Below, in pieces: positions 50,195 through 58,342 of a stretch of DNA of 64,000 nt (positions within the stretch are counted from its first letter, which is position 1; each line of letters starts with the position of its first letter). The stretch is from assembly GCA_025370075.1 (NCBI GenBank), contig CP073016.1, forward strand, positions 4,526,001-4,590,000. Reading direction: 5' to 3'. The notes below the pieces were generated by a model that was not told the origin of the DNA, ran no database searches, and was given only the letters and a program-made list of their open reading frames with translations. Origin of the DNA: Chryseotalea sp. WA131a. GTDB taxonomy: Bacteria > Bacteroidota > Bacteroidia > Cytophagales > Cyclobacteriaceae. The position numbers were made by a program, and so were the translations under genes.

Positions 50195-51367
50195 ATGCAA
50201 AGTAAAGAAATGTTCGCGGGACTACGAGTTTTAGAGCTAGCTTCTGTGCTGGCCGGCCCCAGTGTGGGGCAATTTTTTGCTGAGCTTGGCGCAGAGGTAA
50301 TAAAAGTAGAAAATCCTCGAACTGGTGGAGACATAACCCGAAGCTGGAAAAGTGCAGGTGAAGAAACGGGCGACCGCTCGGCCTATTTCTGCTGTTGCAA
50401 TTGGGGCAAGAAGTCGGTGGCATTGGATTTGGGTATTGTAAAAGATTTGGAGCTGGTGAAGAAATTAGCTAAGCAAACTGATATAGTGATTGCCAGCTAT
50501 AAACCGGGTGATGCGGAGAAATTAGGTGTTAGCCATGCGCAACTAAAAATGATTAACCCGAAGCTAATTTACGGGCAAATTACTGGCTATGGAAGCGATG
50601 ATAACCGAGTGGGGTATGATGCTGTGATTCAAGCAGAGTCTGGTTTTATGGATTTGAATGGAGAAAAGGAGGGTACACCCGTAAAGATGCCGGTTGCCTT
50701 GATTGATATTTTGGCAGCGCATCATTTGAAGGAAGGATTGTTGTTAGCATTATTGAAACGAGAAAAAACTGGAGAAGGAAGTTTAGTGGAGGTGTCACTG
50801 ATACAAGCAGCTCTTTCTTCGTTGGCCAACCAAGCCACCAATTGGTTGATAGCAAAAAAACTGCCTACCCGTCAAGGTTCTGCGCATCCGAATATCGCAC
50901 CTTATGGTGATTCCTTTTTAACGAAGGATGGCAAGCGTATTCTTTTGGCGGTGGGAAGCGATCGGCAGTTTACTGATTTAGTTAACATGTTAGGGATTGA
51001 AGATCACGTATTGGATTTAGGAAACTGGGCGTTGGAAATAAAATTTTTAACCAATCAACAACGTGTGGAGAACAGGCCAGAGCTCAATAAAATTTTAGCT
51101 AAAGCCATTGCTGGGTTGGAAGCAAAGGAGTTAATCGAGAGAATTAATCGACTAAAGATACCGGCCGGACTCATTCAAAACATGAAAGAAGCATTTTCTA
51201 CCAATGCAGCAACGGAAATTTTGATTCGTTCTGGAGATTTGACTGGAGTAAAAAACTTTGTCGGTCATTTATCGAATATTGAATCGCCAAATGTTGGCTT
51301 GCTTCCGCCACCACACTTAGGAGAGCATACGGAGGAAATTGTGGGAATGGTAAATGAAACTTTATAA
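50195..51367 (+). CDS. CoA transferase, family III (CaiB/BaiF)
   Basis: Moves coenzyme A between carboxylic acids. The family signature is visible: FAGLRVLELASVLAGPSVGQFFAELGAEVIKVENPRTGGD, then LDLGIVKDLELVKKLAKQTDIVIASYKPG, and YGQITGYGSDDNRVGYDAVIQAESGFMDLNG with the segment where the catalytic aspartate is usually found (VGYDAVIQAESG). The late GLIQNMKEAF and PPPHLGEHTEEIV are also typical. Length 390 is normal. Substrates are not deducible. The alternative start at 50210 (MFAGLRV) is possible. Confidence 0.92.
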   Translation: MQSKEMFAGLRVLELASVLAGPSVGQFFAELGAEVIKVENPRTGGDITRSWKSAGEETGDRSAYFCCCNWGKKSVALDLGIVKDLELVKKLAKQTDIVIASYKPGDAEKLGVSHAQLKMINPKLIYGQITGYGSDDNRVGYDAVIQAESGFMDLNGEKEGTPVKMPVALIDILAAHHLKEGLLLALLKREKTGEGSLVEVSLIQAALSSLANQATNWLIAKKLPTRQGSAHPNIAPYGDSFLTKDGKRILLAVGSDRQFTDLVNMLGIEDHVLDLGNWALEIKFLTNQQRVENRPELNKILAKAIAGLEAKELIERINRLKIPAGLIQNMKEAFSTNAATEILIRSGDLTGVKNFVGHLSNIESPNVGLLPPPHLGEHTEEIVGMVNETL

Positions 51368-51445
51368 ACCCCTTGCTAAACCACTTTTTCAAGCTTTAGA
51401 ATTGGTCTTTTCTTGATTATCTTTAAAGTCAATTGAAAACAAATA

Positions 51446-52792
51446 ATGCCAGAGTTATCATCCTTGATTCAAAAAATAGATTTTCTTAAATCGGAGTTGG
51501 ATAAACTCTTGCCAATGAAGGCAGAAGACCAACAGCGATTGGATAAAAAATTTAGATTGGAATGGAATTATAACTCCAATCATATTGAAGGCAACACCCT
51601 TACTTATGGCCAGACTGAGTTGTTAATTATGTTTGGCAAGACTACCGGTGACCATGACATTCGAGAGTATCAGGAAATGAAGGCGCATGATGCTGCATTA
51701 AAATTGGTGAAAGAGTACGCCAATGATAAAACGCGTCACTTGTCTGAGGCAGATATTCGCGAGTTGAATAGAATGATTTTGGTGGAGCCCTATTATGGCG
51801 TTGCTTGGACTGAAGATGGCCAACAGACTCGTAAGCTGATTCAACCCGGAGTTTATAAAAAGGAACCGAATTCAGTTCGATTGCAGAATGGTGAGATGTT
51901 CCACTATGCGTCACCTGACGAGACACCTATCAAAATGGCAGAGTTGATGGATTGGTTTCGGAAAGTAGAGTCTGATAAAAAGCTTCATCCGGTACAGATA
52001 ACAGCTCAGTTACACTATGATTTCGTTCGCATTCACCCGTTTGACGATAGCAATGGAAGAACCAGTCGATTGTTGATGAATTATGTTCTAATACGGTATG
52101 GGTTTCCACCCGTAGTTATTAAATCTTCTGACAAGAAAAATTACTTGACTGCTTTGAACAAAGCCGATGTGGGTGATTTGGATTCTTTTGTTGAATATGT
52201 AGCAATGGAATTGGTTTGGTCTTTGGGGGTTTATCTAAAAGCGGCAAAGGGAGAGAGCATAGAAGAAGGAGATGATGTTTACAAGGAAATTGACTTGCTG
52301 AAAAGAAAAGCAAAGAATGAGTTATTAGCAGTTGTTCCTAAATCAATTAATGGAATGCAACAATTGTTAGATTCGTCAGTTGGATTATTGATTGAGTTAT
52401 TTATTGAGAAACAATCATTATTTAATGAATTCTTTTTAGTTAATGAGATTTGGGTTGGTTTTGATGGAAATCAACAACAAATAAACGATAGTCATTCGGC
52501 AAAATCCTTTTTTAAAACTGTATTGAAAAGTTACTCCACGATCCATGACTTTGCCAATAAAGAATCTTCATGGAGCATTTCATTCATTAGAAGGAATTTG
52601 AAAATCCCAACAACTGTTGAACTTTTTTTTAATGAATCAATCAGTATTGTATTCCGTCCATTAAAATATGATTTGATTTTGAATAATATTGTTATGGCCT
52701 CAAGGAAATATTCAGATAATTTATCCAATCTAGAGGTTGAGGAATTGGTCAGAAGCACGGCAAAAAGTGTAAAGGCAAAGTTACCTGCCTAA
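51446..52792 (+). CDS. Fic-domain AMP-transferase, class II, with variant motif
   Basis: Fic enzymes usually transfer AMP from ATP to hydroxyl side chains. The N-terminal inhibitory motif S-x-x-x-E-G is seen at Ser44-Glu48-Gly49 (SNHIEGNTLTYGQTELL), as in class II Fic proteins that hold themselves inactive. The Fic loop is HPFDDSNGRTSR at 197-208: His197, Asp201, Asn203, Arg205 and Arg208 are conserved, but a Ser replaces the first Gly of GNGR. The C-terminal 180 residues are unlike known winged-helix tails and contain a long helical segment. It stands alone between a CoA transferase and a sigma operon. Confidence 0.9.
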   Translation: MPELSSLIQKIDFLKSELDKLLPMKAEDQQRLDKKFRLEWNYNSNHIEGNTLTYGQTELLIMFGKTTGDHDIREYQEMKAHDAALKLVKEYANDKTRHLSEADIRELNRMILVEPYYGVAWTEDGQQTRKLIQPGVYKKEPNSVRLQNGEMFHYASPDETPIKMAELMDWFRKVESDKKLHPVQITAQLHYDFVRIHPFDDSNGRTSRLLMNYVLIRYGFPPVVIKSSDKKNYLTALNKADVGDLDSFVEYVAMELVWSLGVYLKAAKGESIEEGDDVYKEIDLLKRKAKNELLAVVPKSINGMQQLLDSSVGLLIELFIEKQSLFNEFFLVNEIWVGFDGNQQQINDSHSAKSFFKTVLKSYSTIHDFANKESSWSISFIRRNLKIPTTVELFFNESISIVFRPLKYDLILNNIVMASRKYSDNLSNLEVEELVRSTAKSVKAKLPA

Positions 52793-52970
52793 GGTTTGTT
52801 GTTTTTCTGGCAGCGATTGCAGCTGGAAGCTTTTTTGCTTTATAGAATGTAAGAGATTGCAGCGTAAAGCCCGCCCGTGAGCACGGAATTGTGGGTTGGC
52901 AGGGGCCGCCCAATTTCCAACAATAATTTCCTTTTCTTTGTAACATCCGTTAACCACCCCCGTCTTGCCT

Positions 52971-53489
52971 GTGAAAATCGATAGCGAAATGTTTGAGACC
53001 CGCGTACTCCCCACCAAAAACAAGCTTTTCCGCTTTGCCTTGGGGCTTTTGGGAAATCGCGAGGAGGCTCAAGATGTAGTGCAGGAGGTAATGGTGAAGA
53101 TGTGGAACGGCCGCGAAAAAATGGACACCATCGAAAATATGGAGGCTTGGTGCATGCGCATCACCAAAAATCTATCGCTCGACAGGCTTCGCTCCAAGCA
53201 ACGCAAAGTTACCGACTCGATGGAGCAAGGGTTTGAAGTGAAACAAGAAAGTTTAACACCGTATGAACGAACAGAAATTGGAGAAAGCATGAAACGGGTA
53301 AATGAATTGATGGCCGCTTTGCCCGATAAGCAACGACAGGTAATGCTGTTGCGCGACATTGAAGGTTATAGCTACAATGAGATTTGTGAGATTTTGGAAC
53401 TGGACATGAGCCAGGTAAAAGTGAACTTGTTTAGGGCACGCAATTTTGTGCGTGAGCGGTTGGTAAAAATGAATGCATATGGACTCTAA
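52971..53489 (+). CDS. ECF-type RNA polymerase sigma factor
   Basis: Region 2 is in KLFRFALGLLGNREEAQDVVQEVMVKMWNGREKM and AWCMRITKNLSLDRLRSKQ; region 4 is in LMAALPDKQRQVMLLRDIEGYSYNEICEILELDMSQVKVNLFRARNFVRERL. Starts at TTG 52965, GTG 52971 and ATG 52989 are possible; GTG 52971 gives MKIDSEMFETRVLPTKNKLF and the usual length (172). It heads a five-gene stretch with its anti-sigma factor and two DUF4252 proteins. The gap upstream (52793-52970) has no gene. Confidence 0.93.
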   Translation: MKIDSEMFETRVLPTKNKLFRFALGLLGNREEAQDVVQEVMVKMWNGREKMDTIENMEAWCMRITKNLSLDRLRSKQRKVTDSMEQGFEVKQESLTPYERTEIGESMKRVNELMAALPDKQRQVMLLRDIEGYSYNEICEILELDMSQVKVNLFRARNFVRERLVKMNAYGL

Positions 53490-53997
53490 AAATTGGGAAG
53501 AACTGTTGGAGAAGTATTGGAACTGCGAGACTTCGTTGGAAGAGGAACAGCAGTTGCGCGAATACTTTAAAGGTGACGTGCCAAGCTCGTTGAATGAAAC
53601 CGCAGAATTTTTTCGTTACCTAGATGCACAACGAAGCCAATCGGTAGCGATAGGGTTTGATGAGCAAGTGAGGAAGAAGATCACAGACCATCGGCCAGCA
53701 GGCAAGTCGGTGAAAATGTTTTCGAACTACGCCCGTATTGCTGCAGGAATTTTGGTTGTCGTGGCAGCAGGTTACTTTGTGCGGCAAGAGGTGCGGAAAG
53801 CCTACCCGCCAGAAGCGGAAGATACCTACAGCGACCCGCGTGTAGCGCTGGAAGAAACGAAAAAAGCATTGATGATGATTTCAAATAGTTTTAACAAAGC
53901 GAAGCAAGAGGCAGGGAAAATAAAGATGTTCAACGAGGCAGAGCAGAAAATTCAGAGGAAGGAAGTGACGGCAGAAGAAGTAAAAGCTAGTATTTAA
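53479..53997 (+). CDS. Membrane-bound anti-sigma factor
   Basis: The N-terminus (DSKNWEELLEKYWNCETSLEEEQQLREYFKGD) is a small helical domain typical of Bacteroidota anti-sigma partners; one membrane helix lies near residues 84-101 (ARIAAGILVVVAAGYFV). A periplasmic helical tail follows (VALEETKKALMMISNSFNKAKQEAGKIKMF). ATG 53479 overlaps the sigma gene by 11 bp; ATG 53473 is the alternative. The 11-bp overlap equals that of the other sigma pair at 12756-12766. Confidence 0.78.
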   Translation: MDSKNWEELLEKYWNCETSLEEEQQLREYFKGDVPSSLNETAEFFRYLDAQRSQSVAIGFDEQVRKKITDHRPAGKSVKMFSNYARIAAGILVVVAAGYFVRQEVRKAYPPEAEDTYSDPRVALEETKKALMMISNSFNKAKQEAGKIKMFNEAEQKIQRKEVTAEEVKASI

Positions 53998-54027
53998 AAA
54001 AGAACTTAAAAACGTAAATTAACAAGT

Positions 54028-54555
54028 ATGAAAAAGTTAGTGTTAGGAATGGTGATGATGGTGGCCGTAGCGGCACAAGCACAAAACGATGCAATTGCAA
54101 AATTTTTCAACAAGTATCAAAGTGATGAATCGTTTAGCCAAGTCAATGTGAGTGGTAAAATGTTTAGTATGATGGCAAATTTGGATGGAGATACACCCGA
54201 GAACAAAGCGTTGATAGCAGCCATCAGCAAAATTAAAGGACTAAAAATTTTATCGAAGAGCGAGGCGAGAAATTCTCGTGAGCTGTACAAAGAGGCAATG
54301 GCAATGGTACCGACCAGCGATTTTGAAGAGCTGATGACGATTCGCGACAAGGATAAAGACATGAAATTCTTTACCAAAGAATCGGGAGGAAGAATAAGTG
54401 AGTTGGTAATGATTATGGGTGGTAACGAAGAGTTTTTGGTGATGACCTTGTTTGGAGAAATTGATTTGAAAGAAATGTCGAAAATTGGCAAAGCTGTAAA
54501 CATTGATGGGCTGAATAATTTGGAGAAGATTAAGGACAAAGGAAAAAAGAAGTGA
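54028..54555 (+). CDS. Exported DUF4252 protein
   Basis: A signal peptide (MKKLVLGMVMMVAVAAQAQ) predicts export. The mature 156 residues match the DUF4252 pattern: a helix NDAIAKFFNKYQSDESFSQVNVSGKMFSMMAN, the loop IKGLKILSKSEA, and ISELVMIMGGNEEFLVMTLFGEIDLKEMSKI. The domain commonly accompanies sigma/anti-sigma pairs in Bacteroidota; its function is unknown. It lies 30 bp after the anti-sigma gene and is followed by a hairpin terminator. Confidence 0.85.
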   Translation: MKKLVLGMVMMVAVAAQAQNDAIAKFFNKYQSDESFSQVNVSGKMFSMMANLDGDTPENKALIAAISKIKGLKILSKSEARNSRELYKEAMAMVPTSDFEELMTIRDKDKDMKFFTKESGGRISELVMIMGGNEEFLVMTLFGEIDLKEMSKIGKAVNIDGLNNLEKIKDKGKKK

Positions 54556-54579
54556 TTGATTAAGAGTTGGGCAGACTGC

Positions 54580-54648
54580 AGTAGGCAGTGCGCAGGTTGT
54601 AGGAAGCAATTGACTGCCGACTGCAACCTGTTGACTGCCTACTTTTTT
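54580..54648 (+). terminator. Large hairpin terminator between two DUF4252 genes
   Basis: AGTAGGCAGT (54580-54589) pairs with ACTGCCTACT (54634-54643), and AGGTTG (54594-54599) with CAACCT (54624-54629), with small internal loops; a T-run follows. The arms are unusually long and word-like (ACTGC/GCAGT repeated), so it may also be a dispersed repeat. It splits the sigma operon after the first DUF4252 gene. Confidence 0.7.
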
Positions 54649-54665
54649 ATTGAGTCATTAAATTT

Positions 54666-54673
54666 ATCTTTGA
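54666..54673 (+). promoter_or_regulatory. Possible -7 promoter box before second DUF4252 gene
   Basis: TATCTTTG matches TAnnTTTG exactly and lies 52 bp before the start codon, just past the hairpin terminator; the upstream TTTG box is only weakly represented by a T-run. Confidence 0.4.
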
Positions 54674-54725
54674 TAATTCGTACCCTTTTAAAAAGACACT
54701 CGTTGAGAACCTTATCATTATACTT

Positions 54726-55304
54726 ATGAAATTTCTTTTATTAATACTGATTTTAATTCCCGCGCTAGCATTGGGGCAAACCAAAACTACCGAAGCGTTG
54801 GACAAAAAATACGATGGCCTTTCGCTTTTCTTTTATAAGAATACGTTGAAGATGTTAAACCAAAAAGATAGCAAGGAATTGGATGAGATGATTAAGGACA
54901 TTGAAAAGATGCGCTTTGTGATGGTCGATAAAAAGAAGCATGCGATGGAGAAAACAGAATACTCGACCTTAAAGAAGAGTTATCAAGGCGAGCAATATGA
55001 AGAGATGATGACCGGCAGAATGGAGGGAAGGAATTTTGATATTTTGGTGAAAGAGCGAGAGGGCAAAGTGAAGGGAACCATTATCTTGGCCAGTGACTCG
55101 GCTAGTTTGTATGTGTTGGATATATTAGGAAGAATTCCTCTTGACAAAGCCAGCGCACTCTTTAATACCATCGACCAAAGCACAGATGTTAGCAAGATGA
55201 TTAAGAATTTTATTGGTGATGATAAGGACAAGAAGAAGAAAAAAAAATATGATGAAGAGGGAAATAAAATTGAATCGGAAGAAGGCAAGAATAACAACAA
55301 CTAA
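54726..55304 (+). CDS. Exported DUF4252 protein, second copy
   Basis: A signal peptide (MKFLLLILILIPALALGQ) and the DUF4252 arrangement: EALDKKYDGLSLFFYKNTLKMLNQKD, then RFVMVDKKKH and FDILVKEREGKVKGTIILASDSASLYVLDILGRIPLD. It is a distant paralogue of the gene 170 bp upstream. The C-terminal 25 residues form a Lys/Glu/Asn tail (DKDKKKKKKYDEEGNK), which is unusual. It precedes the interrupted ABC transporter by 22 bp, so the two may be co-transcribed. Confidence 0.82.
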   Translation: MKFLLLILILIPALALGQTKTTEALDKKYDGLSLFFYKNTLKMLNQKDSKELDEMIKDIEKMRFVMVDKKKHAMEKTEYSTLKKSYQGEQYEEMMTGRMEGRNFDILVKEREGKVKGTIILASDSASLYVLDILGRIPLDKASALFNTIDQSTDVSKMIKNFIGDDKDKKKKKKYDEEGNKIESEEGKNNNN

Positions 55305-55776
55305 TAGATAAATCCGTCTAAATCGAATGAGCGAAGTAGTATTATCCATACAAAAGCTAACCAAGAATTTTGGAAAGTTGTGTGCCGTTAACCAACTCGA
55401 CTTGGAAGTAAAACGAGGTCAAGTGTTTGGCATGCTTGGGCCAAATGGAAGCGGTAAAACCACCACGCTTGGCATGTTGATGGGCGTTACTAATCCAACT
55501 TCAGGAACGTTCACTTGGTTTGGCGAACAACCCACACACCTTACGCGTAAGAAGATAGGCGCTGTATTGGAACACCCGATTTTTTACCCTTACCTGAGCG
55601 GTCAAAGGAATTTGGAACTAAATGCCATGATCAAAGGTGCAGATCCTGCTAATATTGCCAAGGTATTGGATGTTGTTGAGCTTACTTCGCGTAAAGATGA
55701 TAAGTACAGAACCTATTCACTGGGTATGAAGCAACGGTTGGCCATTGCCTCGGCATTAGTAAGCGATCCCATTATA

Positions 55777-57036
55777 TTAAGGGTATCTCTAAAAACCCTA
55801 CGAAATTATCTGTAAATTTTGTTTCTTGAGAAAAAGGAGAAAATAGATGAAAAATAAATCGAGAGGATTATTTGATGAGCAGTTTCGGTTGGATAAAATC
55901 GGTAAGCAAAACGACCCATTGTTAAAATTGCAAGCCCACATTGACTTTGGGATTTTCCGCAAACCCTTGGAGGCACATTTTGAATCGGGAAAAGACAGAA
56001 GCCAAGGCGGTCGCCCTTCCTTTGATTATCTGATGATGTTCAAAATATTGATTTTGCAGCGCTATTATAATTTAAGCGATGACGGCACGGAATATGCGAT
56101 TTTAGATCGTTTATCGTTCATGCGTTTTTTAGGGTTGACCATATCTGATACGGTGCCCGATGCCAAAACAATCTGGAACTTTAAAAATGAACTTGCCAAA
56201 GGCAAGATGGTGGAGAAATTGTTTTCCTTGCTGGATAAAACCTTGAGCCAACGGGGTGTAATTCTTAACAAAGGCCGAATGATAGATGCCTCCATTGTGG
56301 AAGTCCCTATTCAACGAAACAGCCGCGATGAGAACCAACAACTCAATGAGGGGATTATTCCCCCAGATTGGAAAGATAAAGAAAACAAGCTACGCCAGAA
56401 AGATATTGATGCCAAATGGGTTACGCACAATGGAAAAAGTTACTATGGGTATAAAGACCATGTGAAAGCCGATGCGCGCACCAAACTCATTACGGGTTAT
56501 AAGGTAACCCCTGCCAATGTTCACGATAGTGAAATGATTGGACCATTGATTGACAAAAGGGATCGCGGACAAAAAGTATATGCTGATAGTGCTTATCGGA
56601 GTGAGAAAATTGAAAAAGAGTTGAACGGAAAAAATATGACCTCCATGATCCATGAAAAAGGATACCGCAATAAACCCCTTACCAATGCGCAGCAAAAGCG
56701 CAACAAGAAGAAATCAAAGACAAGGGCAAGAGTGGAGCACATTTTTGGGTTCATGACCAACTCGATGAACCGAATGTATATCCGATGCCGAAACTTTGTG
56801 AGGGCCAAAGCAACGATTGGTTTAATGAACCTCACCTACAATTTGTTCAGGCTAACGCAGATAAAAGTGAACTTGAATGGCCGATAGTTTGACCAAATGG
56901 TCAATCATCATCCTGCCAAGGGTGAAAAGAAAAAGTCAAAAGAGCCCTTAATCACTATTTTTTAAGATTGCAAAGAAAAAATTCGATAAACTAGGAAGTG
57001 AAAAAATTTAAAACGGGTTTTTAGAGATGCCCTTAA
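55777..57036 (+). mobile_element. Complete IS5-family element with TTAA target duplication
   Basis: The element is 1252 bp (55781-57032). Its 18-bp terminal inverted repeats GGGTATCTCTAAAAACCC (55781-55798) and GGGTTTTTAGAGATGCCC (57015-57032) match at 17 of 18 positions. TTAA stands on both sides (55777-55780, 57033-57036) as the target duplication, consistent with the YTAR preference of the IS5 group. One transposase gene fills it. A solo copy of the right end lies at 13678-13828. Confidence 0.93.
55847..56887 (+). CDS. IS5-family transposase
   Basis: A DDE transposase of 346 residues. The N-terminal part has LLKLQAHIDFGIFRKPLEAHF and RPSFDYLMMFKILILQRYYNLSDDGTEYAILDRLSFMRFLGL, typical of the IS5 helical domain. 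The first catalytic Asp is in GRMIDASIVEVP, the second in GQKVYADSAYRS, and the Glu in RARVEHIFGFMTNSMN, with the Y-(2)-R-(3)-E-like spacing of the family. The frame is intact, so the element may still be mobile. Confidence 0.95.
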   Translation: MKNKSRGLFDEQFRLDKIGKQNDPLLKLQAHIDFGIFRKPLEAHFESGKDRSQGGRPSFDYLMMFKILILQRYYNLSDDGTEYAILDRLSFMRFLGLTISDTVPDAKTIWNFKNELAKGKMVEKLFSLLDKTLSQRGVILNKGRMIDASIVEVPIQRNSRDENQQLNEGIIPPDWKDKENKLRQKDIDAKWVTHNGKSYYGYKDHVKADARTKLITGYKVTPANVHDSEMIGPLIDKRDRGQKVYADSAYRSEKIEKELNGKNMTSMIHEKGYRNKPLTNAQQKRNKKKSKTRARVEHIFGFMTNSMNRMYIRCRNFVRAKATIGLMNLTYNLFRLTQIKVNLNGR

Positions 57037-57516
57037 TATTGGATGAGCCAACTAACGGACTTGATCCGATGGGTATTGCTGAAATTCGTGAGATAGTAAG
57101 AAGAATTGCTGCGGATGGCAAAACCATTATTTTAGCTAGTCACCTGTTAGACGAAGTGCAGAAGGTATGTACACACTTTGCCGTGTTGCGAAAAGGAAAG
57201 TTGATGCACAGTGGCCCAGTGGATGAAGTGGGAAAAGGAGAGGAGACGGTGGAGGTGATGGCTTACCACGATGACCTTTCGATTTATCTTCAAGAATTTG
57301 TAGGCAGTGGTACCATCAAAAAAGAAGAAGGCATTTATCAGGTGATGATGAAAGATGGTTTCCATAGTCAAGATTTGAACAAGTTTTTGTTCGAGAAGGG
57401 TATCATTACTTCACATTTGATTACCAAAAAGAAATCGCTGGAGAAACAGTTTTTGGAGATATTGGCAGAGGCGCATTAAATCTTAAATCTTAATTCTTAG
57501 ATCCCAAATCTTTTCT

Positions 57517-58335
57517 ATGCTTCATCTCGTAAAAATTGACCTAAAGAAAATGACCAGCTATCGCACCTTTTGGGTGATATGCGGTTTGTATTTTGTAACG
57601 CTCGCCTTCACTACGGCAAGTGGCATGGAAATATTAAAATGGATTGCGAGCAAGTTTCAGGATTTTGGTTCTGAAATCAACATCAATCGAATTCCGCTTT
57701 ATCACTTTCCGGATATTTGGCAGAACCTGATATGGGTCAGCGGCTTGTTTAAGCTGGTTTTGTCCATCATGGTTGTAATTTCAATCACCAACGAATATCA
57801 GTACCGCACCCTTCGACAAAACATCATTGACGGTATGAGCCGTTGGGAGTTTATCTTTTCAAAGATTCTGATGAACGGATTGTTGAGTTTGATGAGTGTG
57901 GTGATGTTGTTTGTCATCATTATGTTTACAGGCCTGATCTATACTCCCGATTTGGCTTTTCAAGATGTGATGATGGGCATTGAATTTTTAGTGGCTTATT
58001 TCTTAGAAGTTTTTGCCTTTCTCTCATATTCGTTGATGTTGGGCATCTTTGTACAGCGATCGGGATTGACCATTGTTCTCTTGTTGCTATCGCACATGAT
58101 CGAAGCCATTATCAAATTGAATATTTTTAGATCGGGCACCGAAGTCTCTATTGGCTGGTTGAAACAGTTTTTTCCTTTGGAGTCAATCACTAATCTGGTT
58201 CCGTTGCCTTTTGCTCGCTATGCCTTTCAGGAAATTCAAGACTATGTAAGCATTACCGCGGTGCTTATCGCGATCGTCTGGACGTTTCTCTTCAACTACT
58301 TTAGTTATTTGAAATTGAAGCGAGCCGATATTTAG
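57517..58335 (+). CDS. ABC-2 type transporter permease
   Basis: Membrane partner of the interrupted ATPase. About six membrane helices are visible: FWVICGLYFVTLAFTTA, FKLVLSIMVVISITNEY, GLLSLMSVVMLFVIIMFTGLIY, YFLEVFAFLSYSLMLGIFV, GLTIVLLLLSHMIEAIIKL and the C-terminal ITAVLIAIVWTFLFNYFSYL. ITNEYQYRTLRQNIIDGMSRWEF is the conserved cytoplasmic loop typical of ABC-2 permeases. Substrate unknown. The short gap before it contains repeated AAATCTTA-like words. The gene itself is intact. Confidence 0.9.
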   Translation: MLHLVKIDLKKMTSYRTFWVICGLYFVTLAFTTASGMEILKWIASKFQDFGSEININRIPLYHFPDIWQNLIWVSGLFKLVLSIMVVISITNEYQYRTLRQNIIDGMSRWEFIFSKILMNGLLSLMSVVMLFVIIMFTGLIYTPDLAFQDVMMGIEFLVAYFLEVFAFLSYSLMLGIFVQRSGLTIVLLLLSHMIEAIIKLNIFRSGTEVSIGWLKQFFPLESITNLVPLPFARYAFQEIQDYVSITAVLIAIVWTFLFNYFSYLKLKRADI

Positions 58336-58342
58336 TCTTAAT

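Larger units (their letters stand above)
55327..57479 (+). pseudogene. ABC transporter ATPase gene interrupted by an IS5-family element
   Basis: Residues 1-151 are encoded by 55327-55780 and the rest by 57037-57479. Removing the IS and one TTAA copy restores a 298-residue ATPase. Walker A is GPNGSGKT (residues 38-45), the signature SLGMKQR (131-137), and the Walker B motif LILDEPTNGLDP spans the insertion, followed by the switch histidine in ILASHLLDEV. As it stands, the first part reads a few IS codons and stops at 55815. The second part has no native start. The ATPase would have driven the permease encoded at 57517; the transporter is therefore inactive unless the IS is lost or a homologous ATPase serves. 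Confidence 0.93.

Noticed and set aside
50148..50423. Long N-terminal extension of the TlpA-like protein
   Set aside because: It would overlap the divergent CoA transferase gene, and the lipoprotein signal begins at 50147.
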